From assembly GCA_030674155.1 (NCBI GenBank), contig CM060344.1:23114389-23178388 (forward strand): DNA of 64,000 nt, given 5' to 3'. The notes below the pieces were generated by a model. The model worked only from the letters and a program-made list of their open reading frames with translations, was not told the DNA's origin and searched no databases. Position 1 is the stretch's first letter, and each line of letters begins with the position of its first letter. This DNA comes from Stramonita haemastoma. Lineage: Eukaryota > Mollusca > Gastropoda > Neogastropoda > Muricidae. Shown piece by piece: positions 25,386-37,067 of the stretch. Position numbers and translations under genes: made by a program.

Positions 25386-26290
25386 CATGCGCTGGTTATC
25401 TTTATGCTTTACCCAAACAGCCAACCAAAACATTCACAAAAAAAGACCCAGTAACAACAGTTCTCATGTCAAAAGCAATACAGTTATTATCATATAACTG
25501 CAACTAAAATTAAGCCATACCATATGTGACGCTCCACCACAAAATGAACTTAGCACATTAGCCAATTTTGCGCTAGCAGCCATTAAAGGCAGGTGGGGGG
25601 TCAAGTTGTCAATTTTGAGATTTTGATTGATTATTAAAACTGTACCCGTTATTCTACCTTTTAATGAAATATCAAGGAATAATCTTAATTCATTTGCATT
25701 TAAATTTGTGTTGAAAATACCCAAGCCCTTATTCTGTCAACCTGCTATGAAAATTAAACTTGTCCATTTCTCATTTTGTCACATCCTGCAGTCTTCTTTT
25801 CAATTTGTAATAACTTTGCACAGAAGTGTCCGTTTTCAATCTGTTTTTTTGTATTGAATAGCCTTTTTATTGCAAATCAATAGCTTGTCAATAACTATAA
25901 ATTGATATCTCGTGCAATGCGACTCCTTATGTGGTGGGGTCACTTTATTTCCATTTCTATTGAGACTTATTTTATCACACGATAAAATTGATCTAGATCT
26001 AGAAAGGGACATAAACGATTCTTGTTGGAAAAAAAATCGAAGGTAGCATTGGTGCGATTACTTCTGATAATATTTTGTAGATAAACAGAAAATTACAAGC
26101 CAAGAAAAATCTAAACGAAAAAAGAATAAAACACACAGATAAAATTGAAGTACAATTTTTTTCAGTCAGGTCAAAACTACTGGCCATCACAGCAATGAAT
26201 ACAAAATAAATTGTCCAAAATTTCAGTCAGGTTTAAAATTACTGGAAACTTATATAAATATAAAATATTTATAATATTATCATTTTAAAT
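25386..26290. other. No gene seen; A/T-rich
   Basis: About 900 bases of A/T-rich sequence. A short imperfect duplication occurs: ttttttcagtcaggtcaaaactactgg (~26158) and atttcagtcaggtttaaaattactgg (~26220). No domain is recognised in the short open frames. Confidence 0.5.
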
Positions 26291-26296
26291 ATAAAT

Positions 26297-26330
<34 letters not shown>
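26291..26330. repeat. (TA)n microsatellite
   Basis: A TA run flanked by A/T-rich sequence, immediately before a dispersed repeat. Confidence 0.9.
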
Positions 26331-26332
26331 TG

Positions 26333-26455
26333 AAATGCCTCAGTTGCATGCAGATCATGGAGCACCATCTTATTTTGGTCATTTTTTTCTTTCTTTCTTC
26401 GTTTTCTTGTATGTGGGTGCTCTACACGTCTTTCTTCATTGGCCGAAAAAAAAAC
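26333..26455 (+). repeat. Dispersed repeat (CTTCATTGGCC type), copy 2
   Basis: Begins cctcagttgcatgcagatca, then tggagcaccatct, a T/C-rich stretch, and gtgggtgctctacacgtctt. It closely resembles 26968-27065 and 24073-24190. Confidence 0.8.
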
Positions 26456-26654
26456 TTTAAAAAATTCAGTCTCTCTAAAATTACACATGGTCATAGCAAG
26501 ACAAAAATGTTTCTTGAGCACATCAGTCAATCCAGTTTTACGACAAAAAATATAACAAAGCACACATTATATTCATATAAACCCCAACAACAAATAAATG
26601 GCAAAATAATAATTTTGTGGGCCCAAAGCTTTTCCACTATTCATTAGCCCATGA

Positions 26655-26940
26655 GTGGTGGTTGGGTGTAGTCTTTTAGACGAGATGATAAACCGAGGTC
26701 CCGTGTGTTACACATCATTATTTAGCGCACGCAAAAGAACCCATGGCAACAAGAGGGTTGTCCCTGACAACATTCTGTAAAAAAAAAAAGCCACTCTGAT
26801 AGGGAGACAAATACACTTGCAGACAGGAAAAAGAAAAAAATAAGGGTGGCGCTGCACTTGTGGCCACGCACTCTCCCCCGGGAGAGCAGCTCGAATTTAA
26901 CACACAGAAATCTGCTGTGACAAAGTGGTATAAAATATAA
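26655..26940 (+). mobile_element. Second SINE-like family, copy 1
   Basis: The sequence tagacgagatgataaaccga, aaagaacccatggcaacaag, ctgtaaaaaaaaaaagccac, gggtggcgctgcac, tctcccccgggagagcag and aaatctgctgtgacaaag ends in an (AAAAT)n tail. It recurs inverted at 40236-40480 and 41190-41315. A palindromic ctcccccgggag occurs near the 3' end. I recognise it as a type of short repeat common in gastropod DNA (from memory) but have no name for it. Confidence 0.75.
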
Positions 26941-26967
26941 AAATAAAATAAAATAAATAAATATATA

Positions 26968-27065
26968 TCAGGCCTCAGTTGCATGAGATCATGGAGCACC
27001 ATTCTTTTTATATCTGTTTGGTGGGTGCTTTCACACGTCTCTCTTCATTGGCCAAAAACAAATCA
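26968..27065 (+). repeat. Dispersed repeat (CTTCATTGGCC type), copy 3
   Basis: Starts gcctcagttgcatgagatca, with tggagcaccattc and ggtgggtgctttcacacgtc before ttcattggcc. It follows the (AAAAT)n tail of the SINE by about 20 bases. Confidence 0.8.
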
Positions 27066-28195
27066 CTCAAAAAAGCAAAAAAGGAAAAAAGTCTTTCCTT
27101 CCCATCTCATTCCTTCATCCATGAACCTGAATCGCATTTCTCATCTTCCCTATGTCCGGAGCACTAACTGCCCCAGTGTGAATTGCTGCCTGTGTCTATT
27201 CATGTTCAGCGGCAGTGAACAGTCGGCTGGGTTTATTGTTGCTCTAGTGTGTTGCTGCTGCTGCATGCGTTTCTACAGGTGTAAACCAGTGATTTACAAT
27301 TGTCTGGGGTTTTTTTTTGCTCTAGTGTGTATGTGGTAGTGTTAAATTCTAATCCTTCTATTCTAGCTTTTTTTTTGCTATTGCTGCACACTTTCCTGAC
27401 ATTATCATGTGCCTTTGTTTTTTCCCGGGCCTAGTTTGGGTTTTTTCAGGGGGATAATCACGCTTGTATTTATTTTTCAACCTTTTGCTCTCGCAATTTA
27501 TCCAGTGGGTATTGCAGCCTGGTCACCACAAGGGAAAAGGGGACTATTTCTGGCCTAACATCAGTTGTGACAGGACTATACCAAATTTCAGGTTTAAAAG
27601 ATCACCTAAATGCATTCAGAAAAAAAGAGCTAGAGACAACTGATGTTAGGGACTGCGTGTAACAAGGTTCACGACGGGATATGAATTAAGTGCTAAGGAC
27701 AAATATTGTTTCCTTTGAATTCACAAGTTTAAAAAAAACAGCGCCCAAATCCCTTGGAGTTTTGCAAACATTCCAAAAAAATCATTTCAAAGCATTATCC
27801 AATCAGAAAATTTAGGAAACAAGCCCCCCAATAACGCTAGCCCCGCTTATTTCAAGTACCATATAAGGGTTTTACACAGCTTCATAATCATACCATCTAA
27901 TAAAACGGGAGGAAACTCGCAAATTATAGGCCAAGCTATTAAATCTAACAAAGGTATCTGGGCACCCCAACACTTCAACAGATTGATGTAACAGAAAAAA
28001 GGAAAACTTGCTTACAGTGATCATTTACAGGATTGCGAAAACTTTGGGAATTAAAAAGAAACAAATCTTGATATCAATAATCATCTTAAGAGTAGCTTGA
28101 ACGTGTTTTTCAAACAGCTCTATAAGAAAAAATATCTTGAAATGAAATTAATGTTAAACATTAGTCGATGGAAAATTTTGGAACATTACACAGTG
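27066..28195. other. No gene seen; contains a perfect 15-bp inverted repeat
   Basis: Mixed sequence with poly-T runs. Positions 27554-27568 (cctaacatcagttgt) and 27636-27650 (acaactgatgttagg) are perfect reverse complements separated by 67 bases. No protein domain is visible in the frames here. Confidence 0.5.
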
Positions 28196-29515
28196 ACCAA
28201 CGCTTCATTATAAAGGAGGAGCTTTATTTCGCGACACCAACTCAATAGGAATGGAAGGGATTTATACTTTATACCAAAACTAATTAAATAGAAAAAAAAG
28301 CTTTATACTTTAGAACCCAACTCACTACAGGGGAAAGAACTGTAAACCTTGAAAAGAACTAGTTTCTTTGAAGCGAATCTACAGGTAGAAAGTGACAAAG
28401 ATACAACAGTCGTGGGACTTCATCCCACCCGTATGTGCAAAAATTTAATTTTGACACCAACTAATCAATATGAAAGGAATACTCTATAATCAATTACAAT
28501 CAATTGAGGAGAAGAACTTTATACTTTGATACCAGCTAACTCAATATGAAGGGAATAACTTTGTACTTTGTAACAATGACTCAATATGAAGGGAAGAATT
28601 TATAATTTGATAATAGCTAACTCATATGAAAATATATTTATACTTTGATAATAGCTATTCAATATGAAGAGAAGAACTTTGTACTTTGATAGCATTAATT
28701 GATGTGAAGGGGAAAACAACTCTACACTTTGATACCAGCTAATTCAATGTGCGGAAAAAAACACATACTTCGGTAAAAACTAATTCAAACAAATACAACT
28801 TTTTAGATACCAACTCACTCCATATGACGGACAAGTGCTTTAGCCTTATATCAATGAAAATCAATTTTAAAGAGAAAGCTTTACACATTGACACCAACTA
28901 AATCGATGTCAAGAAAAATTATAATTATTGCTACAAACCAGTTTCATACGAAAACAGAACTATATTCCTTGGTACCAACTTAATTTGAAAGAAAAAACTT
29001 TATGCTTTGATACAATATTTCAATAAAATGAGGGAAAGCTTGATGCGTGGACACCGATTCCATAGGGAAGAAAAGAAAGACCTTATCACTTTGACCCGGC
29101 TCATTCACCATTTAGGCAAAAACTTTATGCTTGGATAGAATAATCACATAAAGGGAAAGATTGTTAACCCCAAAACTAAAGGAATTGAAGGGAAGAACTT
29201 TATACTCTGTAAAAAAAATAAGAATATGAAAGGGGAACTATTTTTCTTGTAATATTGAATCTGAGAAAAAAAATACAGTTTGGTAATTATCTGTACCAAA
29301 CTTAGAACTTTATTCCTTGACTCAACTAGCACAGTAGCAAGGGGGTAATATCTATTCTTTGACACCAGCTTATTTCATAGAATGGAAGAAAAAAAAACTT
29401 AGTGACACTTCAAGAGGAAGGAAAGAGATTTACACTAACCAGCTAAGTGACTCCATGTACAAAAAATGTTATACCTGATAGATCTAACTAATAGAATTTA
29501 AAGCCAAAACTATGT
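28196..29515. repeat. Decayed ~40-bp minisatellite
   Basis: Variants of actttatactttgatacca and gctaactcaatatgaaggga recur roughly every 40 bases, clearest at 28510-28760 and fainter on both sides. Substitutions and indels are many, so the array is old or poorly resolved. Confidence 0.8.
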
Positions 29516-30370
29516 GTCACATTATGGAGATTAAAACCGTGGTGTTAATCCCTACAGTAAACACTTTTTTTTTTTTTTAGTATTGCCACTATTTGAAGGT
29601 TAGCTGAAGGCGGTTTTTTCAATTGTTGATGTGATGTTATAGTCCAGCGGAGATATCTGATGTATGGACTGTGGTCGCAAGTCATCCTCTTCAGAGCTGT
29701 GGGTCCCCTAAAATTGTTACAATTCTTGAAGCATCAGTGCCATGCAGCATAAGGATGCTATAACAGTTATTTCTTATTTTTCTGCATGTATCTCTCGCAA
29801 ATCTTCCTCAATACGGTATTCTCCGGAAAAAATAATTCCAACGGTCAGTAACCCAAACTTCTTTTCCTGTGTGCTTTCCCTTATAGAGCTGTGTCCCCAT
29901 ACCGCAGAACTGAGTCAAGTTAAGGAACCCGTGCAAGAGTTAATAGTTAGGATAAATGGTGAAGTGTTAGGGTTTGCGGCATGGGGAAGAACTGGGTTAG
30001 AGTTGAGTTTTAAAGTCCCGGGAACGCACTACAGGGGAAAAGGGGTATCGGGAAAAGTACTGCTCTTTTGGAAACATCCACTTTGGCTTATGCATCATTT
30101 CTTCTTAAGCTGATCTCCGCAAATCAAGGTAAAATAATTTTTTCTGAAAAAAAAGGCCCCGTATCCATTTTAAAGACAATGGCAAAGATTGCAAAAAACC
30201 AAATGTCTAATTGGGGGTGATTTCCAGAATTTTTTTTCATTTCTGTTTTGTGAGTACTTTTGATCGGAAATTTTTAGCATTTTGCATTTTTGGCCCCAAA
30301 AAAAAACGCGTTGTAAGCCAGTAAAATTTTTGTTGGACGAAATGTTTCTTTCAAAGCAATAAAAAAAGAA
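29516..30370. other. No gene seen
   Basis: A 123-codon open frame at 29742-30113 (plus) has no recognisable domain or signal and lies in low-quality A/T-rich sequence. I do not call it a gene. Homopolymer runs are frequent. Confidence 0.45.
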
Positions 30371-30545
30371 CAAATGTTTTTGTGGGGTGTGGGGTGTGTG
30401 TGGGGGTTTGTGTGTGGTGTGTGGTTGTGTGTGGTTGGGGGTTGTGTGTGTGGGTTGTTGTGTGTTTGTTGTGTGTGGTGGGGTTTGTTGTTGGTTGTGT
30501 GGGCGTGTGTCGGGGTTTGTTGTGGGTGTGTTTTGTTGTTTTTTG
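30371..30545. repeat. G/T-rich simple repeat
   Basis: Irregular GTGTG, GGTTG and TTGTTG steps with essentially no A or C on the plus strand. Confidence 0.85.
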
Positions 30546-31879
30546 GGCCTAATCCTCACCCTTCTAAGTAAAGAAAAAATGCCCCCTTTCTCCCCAAAAA
30601 TTTTGATTTGAGAAAATGACTTTCACTTTGAAACCTTATAAAAAAAAATAATAAATTTTTTAAAAAAATATATTATATATATATTATATAATAGTAAAAA
30701 TATTAAAAAAAACAAAAAACTTGGAAAATTTTTTCCCAAAATGGGGAAAAATCTATAATCTTTGACACCTTGGCAAAAAAAAAAAGGTAAAGAAAAGAGA
30801 ACTTTTTATTTAATGCAATGCTTGTACAAAAATTTTATTCGAATTTTGACACGAATTAATAAAATTTAAAAAAGAATCTTAAAAATCGGAAAAACTAACT
30901 TTTTTAAAAAAAAAGAAACTTTTGTTTTGGGAAACCAAAAAAAATTTTCTAAAACTTATCGTAGTTTGATACTAGCATTCTCTTGAAGGGGAGATATTAC
31001 CTTTTCACAAACGGAATAGGAGAGGGAAAAATATATATTCTATAAGAACCGTAATAAAAAAGAAACGGTTTGGATTTTTATAAAATTAATACGAAGGACG
31101 GAACCTTATATTTAAACAAAATACTAACAGTAAAAAAAAAAAAGTGTTAAGGAAAAAAAAAGATCAAACTAAGCTGGGGACAGTGTTTAAAACTCTGATA
31201 CCAACTCTCAATAAAAAACTAAATAAAATTTTTATTTTTAGAAAATGTTTGAATGACAAGAAAACCATGAGTGTTCAGCAGCTAACTCGATATTGGGGAA
31301 AGAGCCTTCCCCCTTGGTTCTTAGGTAAGGGTAAGGAACTCTAACCCCGACAGTAACTAACACACGGGGTGGATGTAAAAAGCACAGAGTGCTTATCCTT
31401 ATCTTGACAAAAAGATTTTTAAAAAAAATAAAATAATAAAAAAATAGAATATTTGTATTTTTTTAAAATAAGCTATTTTTGATGGGGAGAAACATTTTTG
31501 CTTTATAGTAAAAAACTTGATTTGTAAAAAATAACTTCAATATAAAAGAAAAGCTATCTTTGATACCGTTAACCGACTATACAAACGGCTCTTCTTGAAT
31601 ACAAACTAACTCACTATAAAGGAAAGGAGTTAGACTTATTACAATTTAAAGCCAATATGAAAGAAGTTTCATGATGTCAACTCAGCCCTATGAAAAAAAG
31701 ATTTTATGCCTTAAAAGCCATCAAACCCAAAAACAAGGGAAAATTTTTTCTTTTTTCCCCCAAACCCCCCCTACTTCAATAATTTAAGGGAAAAATGTTT
31801 GGGTTTTAATGAACTGTATTTTTTTTTCTTTTACTGTCCTTTGCAACTAAATAGGATGTGATAAATTGGGGGCCAAAAA
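30546..31879. repeat. A-rich sequence with remnants of the ~40-bp minisatellite
   Basis: Pieces such as ctttgataccgttaac, ctctgataccaactctcaat and aactaactcactataaagga match the array at 28.2-29.5 kb. Poly-A runs and irregular indels dominate. No coding feature is supported. Confidence 0.6.
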
Positions 31880-32165
31880 ACTGGCAGAGCGAGTGATTTG
31901 AGGGCTATGTTTCTCTAAAGTTAACGTCAGTCCCGACTCCACCACCCCCCCCCCCTAAAGTCCTTCGATGAGACTAAAAACCCGAGGTACCGTGTGGGGG
32001 ACGCACTCAGAACATCTTGCACACACATTAAAAACCTGTTCCGCTTTTCGGAAGTCAGGTATTCTGTGCCTGTGGGAACGGGATCACAAAATTGGCAAAA
32101 TGCATACACACAGAGGCTGAATATAAAGAAGCACCAATGTTATTCCATTATCCTCAAATAGCGCC
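31880..32165 (+). mobile_element. tRNA-SINE, partial copy
   Basis: Body landmarks are gttaacgtcagtcccgactc, cgatgagactaaaaacccga, acctgttccgcttttcgg and attccattatcctcaaat. The head is degraded beyond recognition. A C-run of 10 lies at ~31947. Confidence 0.8.
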
Positions 32166-32365
32166 GCCGCCACTCACAGCAAGCAGCTGCCCGTGGCGTA
32201 CACACCAACACACACACCCACACACCACCACACACACCCCAACCAACACACAAAACACACCCCCCGCACGACCCGCCGGCGCGGCGGCGCGGATCATTTG
32301 GAAAAGGTAACACATCTGCTAGAAACCCGAAGCGAGCTTTGATCCGTTCACTGTTTGTAGTTGTG
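32166..32365. other. CA/CG-rich spacer
   Basis: CACA steps are followed by a short GC-rich piece (ccgccggcgcggcggcgcgg). No feature is recognised. Confidence 0.4.
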
Positions 32366-33190
32366 TCTTCCCTGGTGAAAAGTTCCGTTGGGTATTTCCG
32401 TGGTGTTGCGTAGTCTTCCTTGGGTGTAGCGTAGTTTCCATGGAGTAGCAGGTTTCCTTGGTGTAGCGAGGTCTTCTTGGGGTTAGTGTAGTCTTCTTTG
32501 GAGAAGCGAGGTTTCCTTGGTGGTACGTAGTGTCCTTGGTATTGTTTTCGTTGTGTATTGTAGGTTTCTCTTGGATTTTTTGCCTAGTCTCCCTTGGTGT
32601 AGCGTAGTCTCCCTTGGGTAGCGTTTGTCTCCCTTGGTGTAGCGTAGTCTTCCTAGGTATGTTTTCCTTGGTGCGCGTGTCTTCCTTGGTTGTAACGTGT
32701 TTCCTTGGTCGCAGCGTAGTCTTCCGAGGTGTGGGCTAGTCTTCCTTACGTAACGTTGTCTTCCTTGACGTAACGTTAGTTTCCTTTTTTTTAGCTAATT
32801 TCCGTGGTGTTGTTTTCCCGGTATAATTTTGTCTTCCTGGTGTTGTTTCCAGTACGTAGCGTAGTTTCCGTGGTGTTTTTTCCGTGGTTTTGGGGGTAGT
32901 CTTCTATGGTGGGTTTTACCGCGTGTGCCGAGTCTTTCCTGGGGGTGTTTATTCCATGGTGTATCGTGTTTTCCTGGTGTTGTTTTCGTGGTGGGTGTAG
33001 TTTTCCATGGTGTTCTTTTCCGCGGTGTAGCGTATTTTCCAAAGGTGTTGTTTTCCGTGGTGTGCGTTGTCTTTCGTGTTTTTTTCGTGGTATAGTGTAG
33101 TTTCTTGGTGGTGTTTTTATGAGTAGGTAGTATTCCTTGGTGTGGGGGTAGTCTTCCTGGTGTTGTTTTCCGTGATGTGCGTAGCTTAAT
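32366..33190. repeat. ~22-bp minisatellite (GTAGTCTTCCTTGGTGTAGC)
   Basis: Variants of agtcttccttggtgtagc recur for about 820 bases with frequent single-base changes and length changes (ttccgtggtgttgttttcc forms toward the right). Frames through it are low complexity. Confidence 0.9.
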
Positions 33191-33884
33191 AATAAATAAA
33201 TAAATACTAGATTTATAAGCGCTTTATCTTGCAAAAACAAATCAAAAAAACGCTTGGAAAAAAAATACCCAAAAACAAATCAAAAGCCGTCCTGGTAGAC
33301 TCGGGTGTGGTGTTTTCCGGGGTGCAGTCATCCCCTGGTGCAGATTCTGTGTCAGGTCTTCACTGGTTTTGTACGCCATGGCAACAGAGGAGCCTGAAAA
33401 GGAAAAAAGTTTTTGTTGAAGAAAGAAAAACTCACGGTTTTGGATTTTTTTTGTTTTGGCTATCGTTTCTGGCTAAAGCTGCCAGGCTCACCAATGGTTT
33501 AGATTTGGGGTATCGACCGTTTTGGGGTGTTTTTTTGTTTTGTTTTTATTCACTTTAAGGTAGCGCATTCCGCGGGGGATTAATTTTTTAAATTTCATGC
33601 AGTGAACAAAGATGGTTTTCTCTGGGTACAACTCAAAACCCTGTTCGAAAGGATTGCCCCCCCTACCCCCTGGCGTTAAAACTAGTCCGGACTTCACTTC
33701 CAGAAGTCTTCAGGGTGGGTCTATTTAAAACCGGTAAACAACAAAAACCTTACATGGTCCAGGCTGATTGATGTGAGATACAGAGTAAGCAAGGAGTTCA
33801 TACCCATAAATGTTTAGGTTTGATGTTGTTGACTTTGTTTTCATCCTGCAAAGTTTTAGCTGAATTGTACTTTCCAGGTAAGGT
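33191..33884. other. No gene seen
   Basis: Starts with an AAAT stretch and the string gcgctttatcttgcaaaaac, which looks like the end of a dispersed repeat. The rest is mixed sequence without a recognised feature. Confidence 0.45.
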
Positions 33885-34215
33885 TTAAAACCTTCTGAAG
33901 CCGAGTTCAGCTGCCTACATCAATTCTTGAAAAAAATGGCCACATATGCAAACTTCTCACCAGAAGTTTCGGTACCATGCGTCAGTGATTTCCCTTAAGT
34001 AAGATGTGGGACAAGGGGATATTCTTGAGTACTCTCAGATGTTCAGCTGTGGAATGCCCATAAAAACATGTCACACTGGTTTTTCCCTTTATTGAGGTTT
34101 CCCCCTTGTCGTGCCGCGTCCTCGGCGTTAAAGTACTAGGAGGGAACAGTCTTGTGAAGAAGGATTCTGCACAAAAACTGACTTTTTCAGAATTAAATGC
34201 CGGCCTGCACATACA
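33885..34215 (+). repeat. Dispersed repeat D, copy 1
   Basis: Shares attcttgagtactctcag, cgtgccgcgtcctcggcg, aagtactaggagggaacag and gaaggattctgcacaaaaac with 35355-35665 and 36295-36480. It passes directly into a (GA)n array. Confidence 0.8.
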
Positions 34216-34217
34216 TA

Positions 34218-34336
34218 AGAGAGAGACGGAGAGACAGACAGAGAGACAGAGGCAGAGACAGAGAGAGAAAGAGAGAGAGAGGGGCGGAGAGAGAGAGAGG
34301 AGGAGGAGGGAGAGGAGGGAGAGAGAGAGAGAGTCA
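34218..34336. repeat. (GA)n microsatellite
   Basis: GA repeats with GACA and GGA interruptions, directly after dispersed repeat D. Confidence 0.93.
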
Positions 34337-34469
34337 ATTTCAGGGGAACAAACTACATGAGAAAGTCAACCTTAAGTAATGGGAGGTAATCTCTTGTGAT
34401 GACTTCTGCCCCTTGGAGGTCAGCTTGAATTTCGCACGAAAAATCTACGATAACTAAAACTACACAAGT

Positions 34470-34735
34470 GAGCAATGCGACGCGATCGGCACGGTTACAA
34501 CCCGGCCAGCACAGACAGCACGGAAAAGCACGGCAAGCCGGCACAGCACGGACTCGACCGCCCAGACCAACCCGCCCGACCGGCACGGCACCGACACGGC
34601 AAGGACTTGCCCGAGCGACCAAGCCGACCCGACCGGCATTTACGTGGACGTCCCCGACCCGGATTACGGGGACGCGAACCCGACCCGGCTTTTACGCGAC
34701 CCGGCCCCGACCCGGCTCGGCAGGGCACAACACAA
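34470..34735. repeat. GC-rich, T-poor block
   Basis: About 265 bases dominated by ccgac, cccgacccgg and cacggca steps, in otherwise A/T-rich surroundings. Several cggcttttacg/cggatttacg-like islands recur (34635, 34660, 34688), suggesting a degenerate ~25-bp tandem repeat. Arginine/proline-rich frames on both strands are a by-product. Confidence 0.65.
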
Positions 34736-35354
34736 CTCGAACACTACAAAGTAAGACAGATAAACGCAGAAGCACTGTTTGTAAAACTAAACTGCAGTGC
34801 CCACGGACTCCTGGAGGAGTGAAGAGGAGAAGTTCCCTCACAGCCCTGGACAGCTGATCACAGTGGACAATGCAGAACTTTGGGGACACAGGAACTGGGG
34901 CCTGTCTCAGTGAAGTAAAACGCACAGAGATCGGAAAATTATTTTTTCCCTCGAGAGGCATCCTTGATTCATTGTCGAGCTCACTTGCTCTAAAGCAAAC
35001 ACGAATACTTTGCTTGTTGTTGCAAACTATATTGTGCCATAATTTTTCACTTGAGATTTTTAGGCCTAAAAATAAAATCTTGACTCCCGGCTAACTATTT
35101 TATTTTTAGATTACTCTTTTGTCAGAAAAAGATCACATTGTGTAGTGAGAATATTATCGCTATCTTTAAGCATTATAATTGTTATTATCATTACAAGTAT
35201 TATTACTATTAAACATTATCATTAATATCATTATTCTGTGGATTATTAATGTAATCAAAATGCAAACACGATATTAAAGTGTTGTGATTTAAATTATGTT
35301 GAGATTGTCTTCATTCCTGACATACCTTTAGCATCAGCTTTACTCTCAATAAAA
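34736..35354. other. No gene seen
   Basis: Mixed to A/T-rich sequence, with a run of ATT/ATTATC steps around 35160-35250. No coding feature is recognised. Confidence 0.5.
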
Positions 35355-35665
35355 GGGGAAAAATTCCTGAAGCCAGAGTTTTAGCTGCCTATACAGTAAG
35401 GGGACCTTAAAAAATCCGGTCATTTTACACAAAACTTCTCACTCAGAGATTTCTTATAATTCAGTGATATTCCTCGCGAGACAGAGTACATATTCTTGAG
35501 TACCCTCGGAAGGTTAAGCTATGGAACAGCCAACAACCAACAACAACAACAGATGACATACTGGTGTTACCTTTTTGGGTGCTTCCACTTGCTCGTGCCG
35601 CGTCCTCAGGCAGAGAAGTACCTAGGACGGGAACAGTCTTGATGACAGAAGGATTTGCTTCTTCT
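35355..35665 (+). repeat. Dispersed repeat D, copy 2
   Basis: Homologous to 33885-34215, with an extra aacaaccaacaacaacaac insertion. Landmarks are attcttgagtaccctcgg, cgtgccgcgtcctcaggc and agtacctaggacgggaacag. Confidence 0.8.
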
Positions 35666-35785
35666 TCTTCTTTGTCGACCGCTCAGACAGCAGCTAGTGT
35701 CTGTCCTATGAGCAGAACTGTGTTGGGGTTGCCGTAAAGCCCCTGACAAGTCAGACCCAGGGTTCCGACTTCGGCGTGGCGATGA
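35657..35785 (+). repeat. Dispersed repeat E, copy 1
   Basis: The stretch cagacagcagc...cctgacaagtcagaccca...cgacttcggc matches 61187-61310 and 61411-61475. The palindrome ctgacaagtcag is the most conserved part. Confidence 0.7.
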
Positions 35786-35834
35786 CAGAATGACTCTACA
35801 AAGAGAAAAGCAAGATATTTTGAACTCAAATGCC

Positions 35835-35964
35835 TACACACACACAACACACACACACACACACAACACACACAACACACACACAAAAAGGAGAGAGAGG
35901 AGGAGAGAGAGAGAGAGAGAGGGAGAGAGAAGAGGAGAGGGGAAGAGAGAGAGAGAGCAGAGAG

Positions 35965-36004
<40 letters not shown>

Positions 36005-36075
36005 TGAGAGAGAAGAGAGAGGAGAGAGAGAGAGAGAGAGAGAGGGGGGAGGGAGAGAGGGGAGAGAGAGAGGAC
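35835..36075. repeat. (CA)n then (GA)n microsatellite
   Basis: CA repeats (35835-35885) switch to GA repeats (35890-36073) with GGA interruptions. Confidence 0.95.
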
Positions 36076-36294
36076 TGGTGCCCGACCAACAAAGTCAGCA
36101 CTGAATAAGGCAGGTTTTTTCTAGATTTGAAAAAAGTTTGTCTGGAAATAGCTAATTGGGGGAACAGTCATTTATTTTATCAGCACCACACCACACGGCT
36201 GACAGAGTTATACAAATGCAATTACGATATGATACAATACAACACAATATTAGTAAACAGTACATTACAATACATTTGATAATATCATTCAACA

Positions 36295-36480
36295 CAGAAT
36301 ATGATGCAACAGAAACGCCCAACAACACAACAACAGATGACATACTGGTATTCCGTTTAGAATGCGTTCTATTTGCTTGCGCCGCATCCTCAGGCGATGA
36401 AGTACCTAGGACGGAACAGTTTGATGACAGAAGGATTTCTGCACACAAAAATTGGGACATTTCAAAACTGAATGCCTGGT
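36295..36480 (+). repeat. Dispersed repeat D, copy 3 (5'-truncated)
   Basis: Carries aacaacagatgacatactgg, gcgccgcatcctcaggcg, agtacctaggacggaacag and gaaggatttctgcacac. It is again followed by microsatellite within about 50 bases. Confidence 0.8.
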
Positions 36481-36484
36481 CGCA

Positions 36485-36697
36485 CACGCTCGCGTACTCG
36501 CGCTCGCGCGCGCGCACACACTACAATCACACACACACACACGCACACACCACACCCACCCACACACACACACACACACACCACACACACACAACACACA
36601 CACACACAGAGGGGGGAGGGAGAGAGAGAGAGAGAGAGGAGAGAGGAGAGAGTGAAGAGAGAGAGAGAGTGAGAGAGAGAGAGAGAGGGAGAGAGTG

Positions 36698-36728
<31 letters not shown>

Positions 36729-36730
36729 TT
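36485..36730. repeat. (CG)/(CA)n then (GA)n microsatellite
   Basis: Short alternating CG steps, CA repeats (36527-36608) and GA repeats (36612-36728). It ends against an inverted SINE tail. Confidence 0.95.
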
Positions 36731-36737
36731 AAATTCT

Positions 36738-37067
36738 TTTTTTATTCGAGGATAATGGAATAAGATTTTTTTTGCTTTTTCATCCAGTCCCCGTGTGTAT
36801 GCAGTATTGTAAATCTTATCTGTTCCACGGCAACAATGGCCTACTCTTACGAAGAGCGAAACAGGATTTAACGTGTGCGCAAGATGTTCTGCGTGCTGTC
36901 GTACAGGGGGCCTCGGTTTAGAGTCTCACCCGAAAGATTTGTTAGGGAAAGTGGAGTCGGCATTGATGCTAACTACAGGGGGAAAATCCCTCCAAAGGGA
37001 ATCAGCTCGGGTCGTCAAATTGCAAAACGCAATGTTCTGACCACTAGGCTATCCCGTCTCCTCTTCG
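36738..37067 (-). mobile_element. tRNA-SINE, full-length inverted copy
   Basis: Tail attcgaggataatggaata at the left, head at the right. The tRNA-like complement cgggtcgtcaaattgcaaaa through ccactaggctatcccgtc lies at about 37010-37058. The 5' end of the SINE abuts a (GGGA)n array. Confidence 0.88.

Noticed and set aside
29742..30113. 123-codon plus-strand frame
   Set aside because: Ordinary-looking peptide but with no domain, in low-quality A/T-rich sequence between minisatellite remnants. Chance is the simplest explanation.
34470..34735. A second A-to-G hypermutated element
   Set aside because: The block is T-poor, but T before A is retained at several sites, opposite to the pattern at 6705-6990, and no unmodified relative is visible in the window.
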